A stretch of DNA of 64,000 nt from assembly GCA_023435305.1 (NCBI GenBank), contig JAEYRV010000042.1, forward strand, positions 36,006-100,005, given 5' to 3'. Position 1 is the first letter of the stretch. Each line of letters begins with the position of its first letter. Below, piece after piece: positions 45,301 through 54,840 of this stretch. The translations under genes were made by a program, and so were the position numbers. A model generated the notes under the pieces. The model searched no databases and had not been told where the DNA came from. It saw only the letters and a list, made by a program, of their open reading frames with translations. Source of the DNA: Bacillota bacterium. Its GTDB lineage: Bacteria; Bacillota; Clostridia; Acetivibrionales; DTU013.

Positions 45301-47374
45301 GAATGATGATACAGCCGGCCTGACGGCTGATGATTTCAGGATATATGTAAAAGGACCCTCCGATCCTGCTTACAAGCTGATGACAAGGGCCCAGTCAACA
45401 ATCGTGAAGGATCCCGACGCAAGGACATATTACGGCAGGGTGACCGGGCTGAAGCAGGGCACCGCCTATGACGTAAGGGTCGCAAAAGGCGTGGATACGA
45501 CTGTGTATGAGAGAACCGGGCTTATGGCCAGAGACAGCTATCACCAGCTGGAGGTAAAGTGGATAGGAAAGCCTCTGGACAATTATGCCCGTTATGAGCT
45601 AGCAATAATGGAGGAAGGGGCATCTGAATATACGGTGCTTACTGCCGGTGACCTGGAGCAGTTCACGAATATGAATGGTTCCATATTGCCTTACTATATC
45701 GATGAAACTGCAAGGACAGTCAAGTCTGACTCACAGTATTTCTATGCGAGAATAAAGACTATGGATGTAACACTGCCCGGCGGGATAAAGACAAAGCAGC
45801 CTCTTCGTTCGAATACGAGATACATGATAAAGATAAGAGCTGTAAAGGTGGATCCTGTGGAGACGGCTCTGATCTCATATTCCAAATACATAGGGCCCGT
45901 GAGCTCCAGGACTGAGTTCAACCAGGATGATTATGACAATCAGGACAGGGAAGAACAGCAGAAGGCGATCTTCCTGGACAGGATGAAAGAGCTTGAAAAG
46001 GGCTATTTCTGGAGAGTGGCCATGGGCGCCAACAATATCACCACGATACTGCTGAAGGGTGACAGGGTGGCGGATGCGTTGAAGAACTCCGCCGGGGATT
46101 CCTTTGTCGTCGATCTTACAGGCATATCTGTAAATATAAACAGAGATGAGATATATGTACCGATAAACGTGGTCAATGCCATGAGAGCACAGAAAAAGAG
46201 CCTTGTCATCAGGACTTCAGGCACGGAACTGCTGCTGAGGCCGGGTACACTCGATACAGCCTTCAATGACCTGATCAGGGATATATCCGGAAGGCAGGAT
46301 GTCAAAGATATCTACGTGAAGCTCGATCTAAAACGCGGAGGAGATGTCTATCCGCCGCTTCCCTCCAATCAGACGCCGGTTTCTGCGGTAAACAGCGTCA
46401 AAATGCAGGCACAGGGCTTCACCACAGCATACAGTGATATGGCGGTACTGTTCAATGCCAAGCTGTACGATGAGGATTCAGGGCTTGTAAGCAAGATGCT
46501 CAACATGCTTCAGAACACTTATGTAGGCGGCGGCACGGGCTCTTCTGCCCTTATTGACCAGTATACACGAAGTCTGGCGGAAATGATCGAAAAAGAGCTA
46601 TCTGTTTATATTAACGATACGCTGAATTCGTCAAGGCTCAGTAATGCATTGAGGGATATATCGGCCTTCGATGCCCCAGCGGCGGCAAACCTTGCTGTAA
46701 GTGACTCCAAAGGCGGCATTATGCCGTATGTACTATATAATGGTGCATCCGCCTGGCAGAAGCTGTCCAATGGCACATCGGCCTCCGGAGCTTCTGTTAT
46801 TTTCAGCATCACAGGGACGGGCAGCTTTGTGATAATGGCGCCAAACAGTCTGTCCGGCGATATAAAGGGCCATTGGGCTGAAAGCAGCATAAAAAGCCTG
46901 GCAGCCAAATATGATCTGGAGGATATATTTCCAGGAATACGGACCAGTTTTATGCCCAACAACAAGGCTACTGTCAAAGAAATTGTTCTGCTGTACGAAA
47001 AGGTGACAGGGAAATCAACTGAAAATTCCGGCCTGGATGCAAAAAGCAAGCTCGTCAGACTTGGGCTGGACAGCATTGTCTCTTCTAATTCTCTGGCTAG
47101 AAACGCTGACAGACAACAGACCGCCGCAATACTATGCAGACTCTACAGTGTCAAGCAGGGAGTCGATGCTTCAAGGCTGAGACCTGCCGGAAGGGCCGCC
47201 ATAGTGGATGAGAGCGTGATACGGGACGAATATTATTCATCGGTGATCATGATTGTTGACATCGATGTAATGAGACTCGATGGAAACGGAAGATTCAATC
47301 CCGGAAGTACCGTAACAAGAGCGGAGGCTGCAGAGGCCTTTGTCAGGCTCCTTCGTCTTACTGGTGATCTTTGA
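42323..47374 (+). CDS. Giant secreted fibronectin-III-like surface protein with SLH-like end (paralogue 1)
   Basis: A 1683-residue protein with a signal peptide (about 1-30, ending TASYAA). The body is a chain of beta-sandwich modules resembling fibronectin type III (repeated TVYYMNI, NTIYYKV, NTVYYLQM, NTTYYFLVRT and KLYYFSLKT strands, about 30-1190), then a conserved non-repeat domain (about 1200-1500, with SLVIRTSGTELLLRPGTL) and a C-terminal region with SLH-type segments (GDIKGHWAESSIKSLA, and FNPGSTVTRAEAAEAFVRLL) of about 150 residues. It is likely attached to secondary wall polymer as part of the surface layer or an adhesin. CGGAGGTC precedes the ATG. A shorter paralogue follows. Confidence 0.85.
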   Translation: MKRSKKYIALFVVTAFIFTIFAGLSTASYAAVVPVTVSVQSFTDGVLTIRWTQPAGTKGAIITYHVPDNSDNASLAPTIYVVGDSKAEIRDLKADYIYDINVALYGALDAGNLPTGDQTGEGLLFFLPSITFKAAAVAPAPSFEPVSGGGRESGTKPKLKLSWKIPKAFFDPNYLTAPHAGYLDPNPGNNVFAEASTDDVKQFMEKSLNDIYTDSPRDLDTLNFRINISSRLNLLNSGSSQAAILVDQSIAAAGVYEAYVSGTTNPRAVVTAPDSQGFRSIQLEGRADTSAAMPPDIAGDDILPDNEILPGTVYYMNIKPIYKNAAGDIGTGSAVSVGDTAGQNGSMLFGERAYVNTPIRFQLTKDSANNIYIKIYKINQGSLDLPRLYYEVQVTDDPSMQGDWEIKKTMDDSYFSGDFAVTVLSGVNPNNTIYYKVVVKSENPVDRLESLALPYALTIDTSRPPLPMNIAVNNRELNIGVVGQPTADDITVKSTDVTFSWEKPLNWDSIKNDLYFHFLISTSQADLPSKAPIFIDGKLWGAEEGYDVKYRMVKYISALSPKIRDTGNRLEFTLDGFDLFTWEDFDEGTSNVTMGTIPRSPGDATYPGFLLPNTVYYLQMYTTSAIDAAAAGNADPDEMSDRSIITSFTTLNGVELDVPLPMSFELENNGKMIYGAREVNYIDLRFDKVSNLDWRNYTTNYNELEYKYDIYYDIYMNSRTNTQFTLVGTTQVLNGDVGFTGADDLQSTSVIAKISRFTAGSPAYDLFGPELLANTTYYFLVRTRLSVTRRSDGSQAEVKESINTAVLPVTTILLAVKPPDDSKRKPLAPTDFNIAVNGSGNQMISGSSVTFRWQQQEGDVVYQLIRTTGKVDPTADPPEYESDPEYISFLNEYGRPVGNDPDRMAVYLDPTGSYDYGGKLTIADGVCTFTVDRALFPNKLYYFSLKTVRVDNARELLEPSSESVWVSIPVTTSIIDPPSSLEVVQIPELGFWWNDDTAGLTADDFRIYVKGPSDPAYKLMTRAQSTIVKDPDARTYYGRVTGLKQGTAYDVRVAKGVDTTVYERTGLMARDSYHQLEVKWIGKPLDNYARYELAIMEEGASEYTVLTAGDLEQFTNMNGSILPYYIDETARTVKSDSQYFYARIKTMDVTLPGGIKTKQPLRSNTRYMIKIRAVKVDPVETALISYSKYIGPVSSRTEFNQDDYDNQDREEQQKAIFLDRMKELEKGYFWRVAMGANNITTILLKGDRVADALKNSAGDSFVVDLTGISVNINRDEIYVPINVVNAMRAQKKSLVIRTSGTELLLRPGTLDTAFNDLIRDISGRQDVKDIYVKLDLKRGGDVYPPLPSNQTPVSAVNSVKMQAQGFTTAYSDMAVLFNAKLYDEDSGLVSKMLNMLQNTYVGGGTGSSALIDQYTRSLAEMIEKELSVYINDTLNSSRLSNALRDISAFDAPAAANLAVSDSKGGIMPYVLYNGASAWQKLSNGTSASGASVIFSITGTGSFVIMAPNSLSGDIKGHWAESSIKSLAAKYDLEDIFPGIRTSFMPNNKATVKEIVLLYEKVTGKSTENSGLDAKSKLVRLGLDSIVSSNSLARNADRQQTAAILCRLYSVKQGVDASRLRPAGRAAIVDESVIRDEYYSSVIMIVDIDVMRLDGNGRFNPGSTVTRAEAAEAFVRLLRLTGDL

Positions 47375-47411
47375 GAGCATTAGTAGAATACAAACCGGAG
47401 AGGGATATTAT

Positions 47412-50400
47412 ATGTACATGGATATAAGAAAGAAAAGACGAATAAAAGAAAAAACATCGGCAGTAATATTGGCAGCAATGCTGTTTGCGCAGAGTGCTTT
47501 TATGCAGCCTGCATCGGCAGCAATCAATACGCCTCAGCCTCCGCCTGAGAGATTGAGAGCAGAGGCAATAAATGATGCGGGTCCCAATGCAGAACCGGGT
47601 ATCGGATATAACGAGTTCGACAAGTATTATATTGACCTTAAAACAGATAGGATCAGGCGGCCTGATGATGTACCTTCGCCCAGTATATATATGAACTACT
47701 ATCTGCAGGAAGTCAATAAACCATATAAGCCGGTCAGACCTTCCGTGTTAAAGGAAGGGAACATCCCTGCTAAAACCGATACTAATAACGAGATCAGATT
47801 GAAGGATCTGAGCTCAGGAACGATATACTATGCTCATGCAAAGGCTTACTATACATACACTATGGACTCCATTACATATACCAGCCCGGAGTCCGGCTCC
47901 TCCAATATCGTCAAATTCATGACTGATATCAACATAAATGCATATTCCTACGGCCCCAACCAGATCAAGATCGAATGGGATGATGTGTGGAATTCAGGCA
48001 GAAGAATGGACTACAAGCTGTATGTTTCTGAGAACAAGTCATTTGCCAATACTCCTGCGATATATATAGGACAGGCACAGATCAGCCAGAATGGTCCCGT
48101 CACGGTCAATGAAGCAACGGGCAAGCTTGAATACATACATACAGTAAGGGATCCGGGCAGGATCTATTATATCAAAATCGAACCGGATACAACCGAGACC
48201 GAGCTTAAAAAATCTCAAAGCAGTCCTGTTGTTGCAGTAAGCAGCTACATCCTTGCAAAGACGACAAAAATGTCCGTGACTGACGCGGGCACGATCTGGA
48301 GGCTGGAATGGAGCCCTGTGGTTACCGGGATAGGGGACAGCAGTATTCGTGTCACCTACCAGATCTACAGAGGGTCCGGATCCGGCAGCAGTATTGAGGA
48401 ATATATGGCATCTACGGACGATACTGTGTTTTTCCTGACACTGAATCAGGGAGATGAAGATAGCTATTATGTTATAAAGGCACTGATAACAAGAAACGGA
48501 CAGGATGTGTACCCTGGAATAAGGATACAGTCGCCCAGAATATATGTAAAGGAATCAGAGGTGCCATCGACACCGGCTGCTCCTGAACTGGTAGCCGATT
48601 TCCGCAATGCAGGAGAGATAATCATTTCATATGCGGACGAACTAAAGTCCGACAGCGCCACTGTACTGTTCAGAGCTCCGCTGAAGGGAAACGGGCAGGT
48701 GGACACAAATGTCATGTATGACATATGGCTGATCAGCGATCCCAATATGCTTGACGACCCGCCATCGGGGACTTTGATCGCATCCTCCGTGAAAATGAAC
48801 CAGACCAACTTTGTTATGAGCGGTACAAAGCTTCTTGGCTATAAATATGCCGTAAGGAATCTGATCCCCAATTCAACATATTACTTTAAAATCGTCGCAA
48901 AGAAGGATTATGTGGAATTTGTCGATAATGCCCTTGAAAATATAACCCTTCGGTCTGATGCTTCTATGAAAATCATTATTACACCAGCCGCAGGGCCGAT
49001 TGACCAGCCTGTGGTCCCGGGCGCCCCGCCGCTGAAAATAAAAAAGGACACCAGCGGCAAGGACAGGATAACTACTACATCTGCTGTGATATCGCTGCAG
49101 AATGCGTGGTATGAGGAATACTCCGATACGCCGAGATATGGAACGATACCTGTGGACGGCGCAAGGTGGTCCTGGTACTACAGGACGCCGGGTGAAATAA
49201 ATGATGCAGGCGCTGATGAAAACTTTGTGGCTGCTTTGGAAAGCAACTATGACAATAACCCCGATAACGATGACAATTCGGTCGATCTTTTGAAATTCCG
49301 AAAGGTGAGATATGACAGCGGTGTGACCATCGATGTAGGCTGTGTGGACTATTCTCCGGACATTGATTACAATGACCTTGAGAATCTGCCTGCAAATAAG
49401 GTCATCGGGTTCCCGACGACTCCCAACGACCCGGCTGAGGATACAAATGCCGTCGATGCTGTCAGGGACGGAGTCAGGCATAATATCGATATAACGCTGA
49501 ACAGCCTTGAGCCCAACAAAACCTATATAGTGTGGGTCAGGGCATCGAGACGAAGTGTGAATCTTATTTCAGGGCCTTCCGACCCCATCATTATCACGAC
49601 ACTGCCGGAGCTCCCCGATATGGTGGAAAAGCCCACCGTACCGGTGTTCAATTATTATCATGCCGGTGATACATATATCGATCTGGGATGGAATTTCAAC
49701 AGCGAGTATGTATACTACCTGGAATATGGCACGACTGATGACCGCAGCAGAAGAGCGGGCAGGAGGGAAATAACACCGGCTGAACTCGAGTTCTCGACTT
49801 ACTACAGGGTCGACGGACTGAAGCAGGATACGGTCTACTATTTCTGGATACAGGCCGAGACTTCGAATGCGTCCGGTGAAAGGAAGACCTCCGATTTCAG
49901 TGATTCCTACATAGTTAAGACGTTGAAGGACATACCTCCCGAAACGCCCCTTGGATTTGGAGTAAAGGGCACCCCCGATTCGATCACAAAAAACAGCATC
50001 ACATATGAGTGGATCCCTCAGGCGGGCATGAGATATATACTGGAAATCGATGAGGATATAAACTATTCCAAAAGCACAAAGTATGAGATCAGCAATGCTT
50101 CGGAATATACCGCGGTGAACCTCAGGTCCAATTACAGGTATTATGCCAGACTATATGCATACGACTCTGCAAAGGATCTGCTTTCCGCACCGACACAGAG
50201 CGTTATTGTAAGGACGCTCCGTTCAAGCGATGATTATGACTCGAGTTCTGATACAGGCGGCGTTATCACGGGAGATTACATCATAAAGGACAGCGCGGCT
50301 GTGAATGGAGTATGGAATATTAGAATAACCGGGATCAATGCCGACAGGTTTATACAAAAGGTGCACACCGACAATGTTCTGGACTATACAATCGATCTGA

Positions 50401-51413
50401 GACAGCCGCCTGCGGGTACAAAGACGATTTCAATAAGGATCGCCCAAAAGGTATTCGGTGCCCTTGGCATGCTTGGCGAGAATCTCATGTTAAGAACCAG
50501 TGCCAATATGTTTATTATAAGGCCCGGTGTGCTGGCTGGAACAAATGGCATCTATGGGCAGAGTACCGGAGGTGACTTCGTTATCGAGATCACACCTCAG
50601 AGTACTGTCGAAGGAAGCACCAGCAACATGACCCTGAAAACGCCGGTCTCAAAATTTGACGTGGGTATTGTTGACGGGCTTACCTACAGCATCACCAAAT
50701 TCCAGAAGCCCTTAAAGATAGTTTATGATTATAACCAGGCAAGCTGGTACAAACCCGGTACTACATTTGGGTACTATCTGCCGAAGGGAGCAGAGATCTG
50801 GCAGAAAACGGCTGCGTCGGGCAGTTTTGATCCGGACAGCAGAAAAGGCCTGCTTTCATTTGAGATGCCCGTTCCGGGCAAAATGGCAGCAGCTGACCAG
50901 GGCCTTGAATTTTACGGGGACATTTCCAGAAGCTATGCTGCAAAATCAATAGGAAACGTAGCAGCAGCCCATGAGCTCAAGTCTGTGAAGGGCGCGAATT
51001 TTGAACCGACGAAGAACCTGACCCTGGGGGATGGCGTAAAATTCATGCTTGATGTAATGGATGCCGATTATGGACAGGACTTTATGACATTGGCTGTAAA
51101 GGCAGGAATAATAAAGAGTGCAGACATCGGAAAGTCGACTTCAGGCTGCACAAGGGAACAGCTGATATCAATGGCAATGAGAATCTGTGAACTAAAAACA
51201 TCACAGAAGTCCTCATCGGATACAGCGGACATGTCTGTTTACAAGGATATAAGCCAGGTCACTCCATCGCTGCTTCCCAGACTTCGCTTTGCCCAGGAGA
51301 ACGGATTGATAACCAGCAGGTTCACCGATACCCTTGGTCCGAAGGATATAGTGACACGTGCAGAGGCCATGGTGATCCTTGAAAAGGTACTGCGTTATTC
51401 CGGCGAGATTTGA
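47412..51413 (+). CDS. Giant secreted fibronectin-III-like surface protein with SLH-like end (paralogue 2)
   Basis: A 1333-residue paralogue of the preceding gene. Signal peptide of about 40 residues (SAVILAAMLFAQSAFMQPASAA), a chain of fibronectin III-like modules marked by SGTIYYAHAKAYY, GRIYYIKIEP, NSTYYFKIVAKKD, DTVYYFWIQAET and RYYARLYAYD, then the same conserved domain as in paralogue 1 (LMLRTSANMFIIRPGVL, about 1020-1040) and SLH-like segments at the end. The ATG at 47412 follows GGAGAGGG 37 bases after the previous stop; an in-frame codon at 47340 lies inside the previous gene. No terminator lies between them, so the two are probably cotranscribed. Confidence 0.85.
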   Translation: MYMDIRKKRRIKEKTSAVILAAMLFAQSAFMQPASAAINTPQPPPERLRAEAINDAGPNAEPGIGYNEFDKYYIDLKTDRIRRPDDVPSPSIYMNYYLQEVNKPYKPVRPSVLKEGNIPAKTDTNNEIRLKDLSSGTIYYAHAKAYYTYTMDSITYTSPESGSSNIVKFMTDININAYSYGPNQIKIEWDDVWNSGRRMDYKLYVSENKSFANTPAIYIGQAQISQNGPVTVNEATGKLEYIHTVRDPGRIYYIKIEPDTTETELKKSQSSPVVAVSSYILAKTTKMSVTDAGTIWRLEWSPVVTGIGDSSIRVTYQIYRGSGSGSSIEEYMASTDDTVFFLTLNQGDEDSYYVIKALITRNGQDVYPGIRIQSPRIYVKESEVPSTPAAPELVADFRNAGEIIISYADELKSDSATVLFRAPLKGNGQVDTNVMYDIWLISDPNMLDDPPSGTLIASSVKMNQTNFVMSGTKLLGYKYAVRNLIPNSTYYFKIVAKKDYVEFVDNALENITLRSDASMKIIITPAAGPIDQPVVPGAPPLKIKKDTSGKDRITTTSAVISLQNAWYEEYSDTPRYGTIPVDGARWSWYYRTPGEINDAGADENFVAALESNYDNNPDNDDNSVDLLKFRKVRYDSGVTIDVGCVDYSPDIDYNDLENLPANKVIGFPTTPNDPAEDTNAVDAVRDGVRHNIDITLNSLEPNKTYIVWVRASRRSVNLISGPSDPIIITTLPELPDMVEKPTVPVFNYYHAGDTYIDLGWNFNSEYVYYLEYGTTDDRSRRAGRREITPAELEFSTYYRVDGLKQDTVYYFWIQAETSNASGERKTSDFSDSYIVKTLKDIPPETPLGFGVKGTPDSITKNSITYEWIPQAGMRYILEIDEDINYSKSTKYEISNASEYTAVNLRSNYRYYARLYAYDSAKDLLSAPTQSVIVRTLRSSDDYDSSSDTGGVITGDYIIKDSAAVNGVWNIRITGINADRFIQKVHTDNVLDYTIDLRQPPAGTKTISIRIAQKVFGALGMLGENLMLRTSANMFIIRPGVLAGTNGIYGQSTGGDFVIEITPQSTVEGSTSNMTLKTPVSKFDVGIVDGLTYSITKFQKPLKIVYDYNQASWYKPGTTFGYYLPKGAEIWQKTAASGSFDPDSRKGLLSFEMPVPGKMAAADQGLEFYGDISRSYAAKSIGNVAAAHELKSVKGANFEPTKNLTLGDGVKFMLDVMDADYGQDFMTLAVKAGIIKSADIGKSTSGCTREQLISMAMRICELKTSQKSSSDTADMSVYKDISQVTPSLLPRLRFAQENGLITSRFTDTLGPKDIVTRAEAMVILEKVLRYSGEI

Positions 51414-51476
51414 TTTTCAAAAAACATGCTTTTCATCCAGTAATGGATAGAGATATAGAAATTTTTCATGTATAGG

Positions 51477-51557
51477 CCCCCTTTTATGAGGCAATAATTT
51501 TATTGGGATCGTAATGCAGAGGTTACGGTAAACAATCAGGTGCCGATAAAAAGGGGG
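51477..51557 (+). promoter_or_regulatory. Inverted repeat that could hide the ywmB ribosome site
   Basis: CCCCCTTTTAT (51477) can pair with ATAAAAAGGGGG (51546), which contains the ribosome site of ywmB, with one bulge and a 58-base loop. If formed in the RNA, it would block translation start. Confidence 0.4.
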
Positions 51558-51564
51558 ATTTACA

Positions 51565-52323
51565 ATGAAACGATCATTTCAGGTCATTTTTGCTTTTGTT
51601 CTGGTTATTTCCATTTTTATTATTATGATGAAGCAGGATAAACCTTATAATCCGGCCGCTGAGGCTGTGGAGAAGGTCTTTTCCGAGACGGGGGCGGATG
51701 CAGTCAGCTCGGAAATATATGTGCGCGGAACATCAAAGAGGAAGGTCCTTGATGAGTCTGATGCCCGCAGCTTGCTGGAAGATATAATAAATGGGATCGG
51801 AGCGAAGTATTCAAAAGACATATCGGTTCTCAACACTGTATATAATGACTATACAGAGTGTATAGAAATCAATTACATAATAGATGAAAATAAGACCATA
51901 CAGATGTCGTTATTTAAGGATACGGATAAGGATAGGGACAGTACTAAACTGACTATCAGCTTAACTGATACATCGCGGGAGCCGGCTGTCCGGTCAAACA
52001 CCGCTGCTGTCGCAGACGTTCTGCGAAGGCATGAGATAGAGTTCGATACTAATATATCATTGACAGGCAGCGTTGATGGGAAAATGGAAAATGATGAAAT
52101 AGAGGATCTGTACGTAAGGTCCTTCAGGAGCATTGGCGCTGACAGGGTGGAAGGGATAGATGATAACGGTCTTGTAAGTGTTTCTGCATTTTCACCTTCC
52201 ATTGGAGAGTCTGTCAGGGTCAATGGCAGAAGGGTGAATATAAGTATGGCGGCCCGATACAATTCATATGAAGACAAGACTTACATATGGCTTGCTACAC
52301 CGGTCATTACCACAGAGTACTGA
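51565..52323 (+). CDS. ywmB: YwmB family protein
   Basis: A 252-residue protein with an N-terminal membrane segment or signal (about 5-22, FQVIFAFVLVISIFIIMM) and a TATA-box-binding-like fold described for the YwmB family. Its function is unknown, but the gene sits before murA and spoIID in Bacillus and in many clostridia, as here. The distance to murA's start is 46 bases. AAAGGGGGAT precedes the ATG. Confidence 0.85.
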   Translation: MKRSFQVIFAFVLVISIFIIMMKQDKPYNPAAEAVEKVFSETGADAVSSEIYVRGTSKRKVLDESDARSLLEDIINGIGAKYSKDISVLNTVYNDYTECIEINYIIDENKTIQMSLFKDTDKDRDSTKLTISLTDTSREPAVRSNTAAVADVLRRHEIEFDTNISLTGSVDGKMENDEIEDLYVRSFRSIGADRVEGIDDNGLVSVSAFSPSIGESVRVNGRRVNISMAARYNSYEDKTYIWLATPVITTEY

Positions 52324-52369
52324 CAGGCAGCCCGTGAGATATACAAATGATGATAAAGGGGAGAATGAC

Positions 52370-53632
52370 TTGTCAAAACTGATAATTTCTCAAACCAGAC
52401 CTCTAAAGGGCAGAGTCCGTATCAGCGGCGCCAAGAATTCTGTGCTGCCGATCATAGCAGCCTCGCTGCTTGCGGATGGGAGCAGTATTATTGATGAGAT
52501 TCCCTATCTGAACGATGTCAAAATAATGTGCGATCTTGTAAATTCACTGGGCGCTTCGGTCGCTTTATCCGATGACAGGAGCAGGCTGGAGATAAGCTGC
52601 AGGTCACTGTCAAATACAACAGCGCCATATGAGCTTGTTAACAAAATGCGGGCGTCATTTCTTGTCGCAGGGCCGCTGTTGGCAAGGACAGGCCATGTGA
52701 GGATATCGCTGCCGGGGGGCTGCGCAATAGGTTCAAGGCCGATCGATCTTCATCTCAAGGGCTTCACGGCTCTTGGCGCATCGATCACGCAAGGCCATGG
52801 CTACATTGAAGCAGTAAAGAACGGACGGCTGACCGGAGGGAAGGTTTATCTGGATTTTCCCAGTGTAGGTGCAACTGAGAATATTATGATGGCCGCTACT
52901 TTGGCTCAGGGGAACACTGTTATTGAGAATGCCGCGATAGAGCCAGAAATTGTGGATCTTGCCACATATCTGACATCGATGGGCGCTGAGATCAAAGGAG
53001 CGGGAACAGATACGATAAAGATATTTGGCGTCAGTGAACTTAAGGCTGCAAGCCACACTATAATCCCCGACCGTATAGAGGCAGGGACCTTCATGGTAGC
53101 AGCTGCCATCACAGGCGGAGATGTAGTTATTGACAATGTTGTCACAGACCACCTGAAGCCCGTCACGGCCAAGCTCAGAGAAGCCGGAGTGGAGGTGTCG
53201 GAGGAGCTGACCTCCATACGGGTGAAAGGAAGCAGGATCCGGCCCGTCGACATTAAGACCCATCCATACCCCGGTTTCCCGACAGATATGCAGTCCCAGA
53301 TGACTTCGCTGCTGAGCATTGCATGCGGGACCAGTATGGTGATCGAGACTATTTTTGAAAACCGGTTCATGCATGTCTGTGAATTGAAAAGAATGGGTGC
53401 AAATATAAAGGTCGAGGGCAGGAGCGCGATAATCGAGGGCTGCACCAGGCTGACAGGTGCAAAGGTCAAAGCCACAGATCTCAGAGCCGGAGCAGCGCTG
53501 ATAATCGCAGGACTCTGCGCGGAAGGAACTACAGAAATATTGGATATCGATCATATAGACAGAGGTTATATCAGAATAGATGAAAAGCTGAGACGGCTCG
53601 GAGCTGATATAAGCAGGTCGGAAGAAGAGTAG
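52370..53632 (+). CDS. murA: UDP-N-acetylglucosamine 1-carboxyvinyltransferase
   Basis: A 420-residue EPSP-synthase-type enzyme that transfers enolpyruvate from PEP to UDP-GlcNAc, the first committed step of peptidoglycan synthesis. Visible are GAKNSVLPIIAASLLADG at the start, the active Cys in GGCAIGSRPIDLHL (Cys near 117, the fosfomycin target) and the DRIEAGTFMVAAAITGG block. The TTG at 52370 has GGGGAG seven bases upstream and gives the standard N-terminus; other upstream codons are out of frame or lack a site. A terminator follows. Confidence 0.96.
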   Translation: MSKLIISQTRPLKGRVRISGAKNSVLPIIAASLLADGSSIIDEIPYLNDVKIMCDLVNSLGASVALSDDRSRLEISCRSLSNTTAPYELVNKMRASFLVAGPLLARTGHVRISLPGGCAIGSRPIDLHLKGFTALGASITQGHGYIEAVKNGRLTGGKVYLDFPSVGATENIMMAATLAQGNTVIENAAIEPEIVDLATYLTSMGAEIKGAGTDTIKIFGVSELKAASHTIIPDRIEAGTFMVAAAITGGDVVIDNVVTDHLKPVTAKLREAGVEVSEELTSIRVKGSRIRPVDIKTHPYPGFPTDMQSQMTSLLSIACGTSMVIETIFENRFMHVCELKRMGANIKVEGRSAIIEGCTRLTGAKVKATDLRAGAALIIAGLCAEGTTEILDIDHIDRGYIRIDEKLRRLGADISRSEEE

Positions 53633-53650
53633 CCGCTTTCTGAAGGACAA

Positions 53651-53680
53651 AGTATGCGCATGGCCGCATACTTTTTTTTT
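53651..53680 (+). terminator. Terminator of murA
   Basis: AGTATGCG and CGCATACT form an 8-bp stem followed by a run of nine Ts. Confidence 0.92.
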
Positions 53681-53729
53681 ATGTGAATATATATTTACAA
53701 AAAAAGATAACCTGCTGTAGGGGGTCCTG

Positions 53730-54746
53730 ATGAAGAAGCTCATATACTATGCGGGGGCAATGATCGTAATTGTCATACTGCTGCCGATGCTTATTGTAAG
53801 AAGCTGCGGCCCTGCTCCGGTGCCGGAACCAAAGGATGAAGAAATACCAGTCAAAGCCTGTGAAATATCAGTGTATAACCATACCACGGGAGAGGCTTCA
53901 ACTGTAGATCTGGAGGAGTATATAAAATGCGTCCTTGCGGCTGAGATGCCGGCCGACTTTGATATGGAGGCGCTAAAGGCGCAGGCGGTGGCGGCCAGGA
54001 CTTTTGCATACGGCCGCATATCAGGCACATACAGATCCAAACAGGGTGTTCATGACGGTACAGATGTCTGCACCGACTCTGCTCATTGTCAGGCATGGAT
54101 CAGCAGAGAAAGCGCCATGGATAAGTGGAATATACTGTTTGCATCAAGGAACTGGGGCAGGATCAGCAAGGCGGTAAATGAAACCAAGGGTATTATAGCA
54201 GTATATGACGGCAGTGTTGCCAATACTCTTTTTCATGCCAGCAGTCCGGGCAGGACGGAGAATGCGGAGGATGTGTGGGCAGGAAAAAGTGTGCCTTATC
54301 TCAGAAGTGTAGAAAGCAGCGGAGATGAGGCTTCCAAGGGATATATCGCTTCTGTTGCAGTCAGCGTCGGAGAACTGGCGGAGAAGCTTTTCAAAGCCTA
54401 CCCCGATGCCATACTGGAGGATGATATCATAAATAGCATAAAAATAATGGATTTTACTGCAGGAGGAAGAGTAAAAACGTTGAAGATAGGAAATATCACT
54501 CTAAAGGGAACAGAATTCAGATCTCTGCTGGGACTCAGATCAGCCTGCTTTACCATTGATTTTGTTGATGATGACCTGCTGAAGATCACAACCACAGGAC
54601 ACGGCCATGGAGTCGGCATGAGCCAATGGGGTGCAAATGCGCTTGCCAAGACCGGCGGGACCTACAGGGAGATACTGCAGCACTATTATACCGGTATAGA
54701 TCTCATTGCCATATCTGATCATGAGGCCATGGTAAAGCCTGATTAA
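53730..54746 (+). CDS. spoIID: Stage II sporulation protein D (peptidoglycan lytic transglycosylase)
   Basis: A 338-residue protein with an N-terminal membrane segment (about 7-22) and a SpoIID catalytic domain. LAAEMPADFDMEALKAQAVAARTF holds the catalytic Glu; the later HGHGVGMSQWGANALAKTG motif is typical. It removes peptidoglycan during engulfment together with SpoIIP and SpoIIM. The ATG at 53730 follows AGGGGGT. It follows murA's terminator, so it needs its own promoter, expected to be sigma-E; I could not identify a convincing one. Confidence 0.96.
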   Translation: MKKLIYYAGAMIVIVILLPMLIVRSCGPAPVPEPKDEEIPVKACEISVYNHTTGEASTVDLEEYIKCVLAAEMPADFDMEALKAQAVAARTFAYGRISGTYRSKQGVHDGTDVCTDSAHCQAWISRESAMDKWNILFASRNWGRISKAVNETKGIIAVYDGSVANTLFHASSPGRTENAEDVWAGKSVPYLRSVESSGDEASKGYIASVAVSVGELAEKLFKAYPDAILEDDIINSIKIMDFTAGGRVKTLKIGNITLKGTEFRSLLGLRSACFTIDFVDDDLLKITTTGHGHGVGMSQWGANALAKTGGTYREILQHYYTGIDLIAISDHEAMVKPD

Positions 54747-54792
54747 CAGGCGCTTGCCGGACTTCCTCCAAACAAATATTTTTACCTCCCAT

Positions 54793-54821
54793 GTATATAG
54801 CTGCCATATACGGCAACAATA
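54793..54821 (+). promoter_or_regulatory. Predicted forespore (sigma-F) promoter of the spoIIQ-like gene
   Basis: GTATA and GGCAACAATA are separated by 14 bases, close to the sigma-F pattern GTATA-N15-GG-AAANAAT. Bacillus spoIIQ is sigma-F dependent. Confidence 0.45.
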
Positions 54822-54840
54822 ATATATGGAGGTGGAATAT

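Noticed and set aside
52733..53743. 336-codon minus-strand frame across murA
   Set aside because: Shadow of murA; it also runs through the murA terminator and the spoIID ribosome site.
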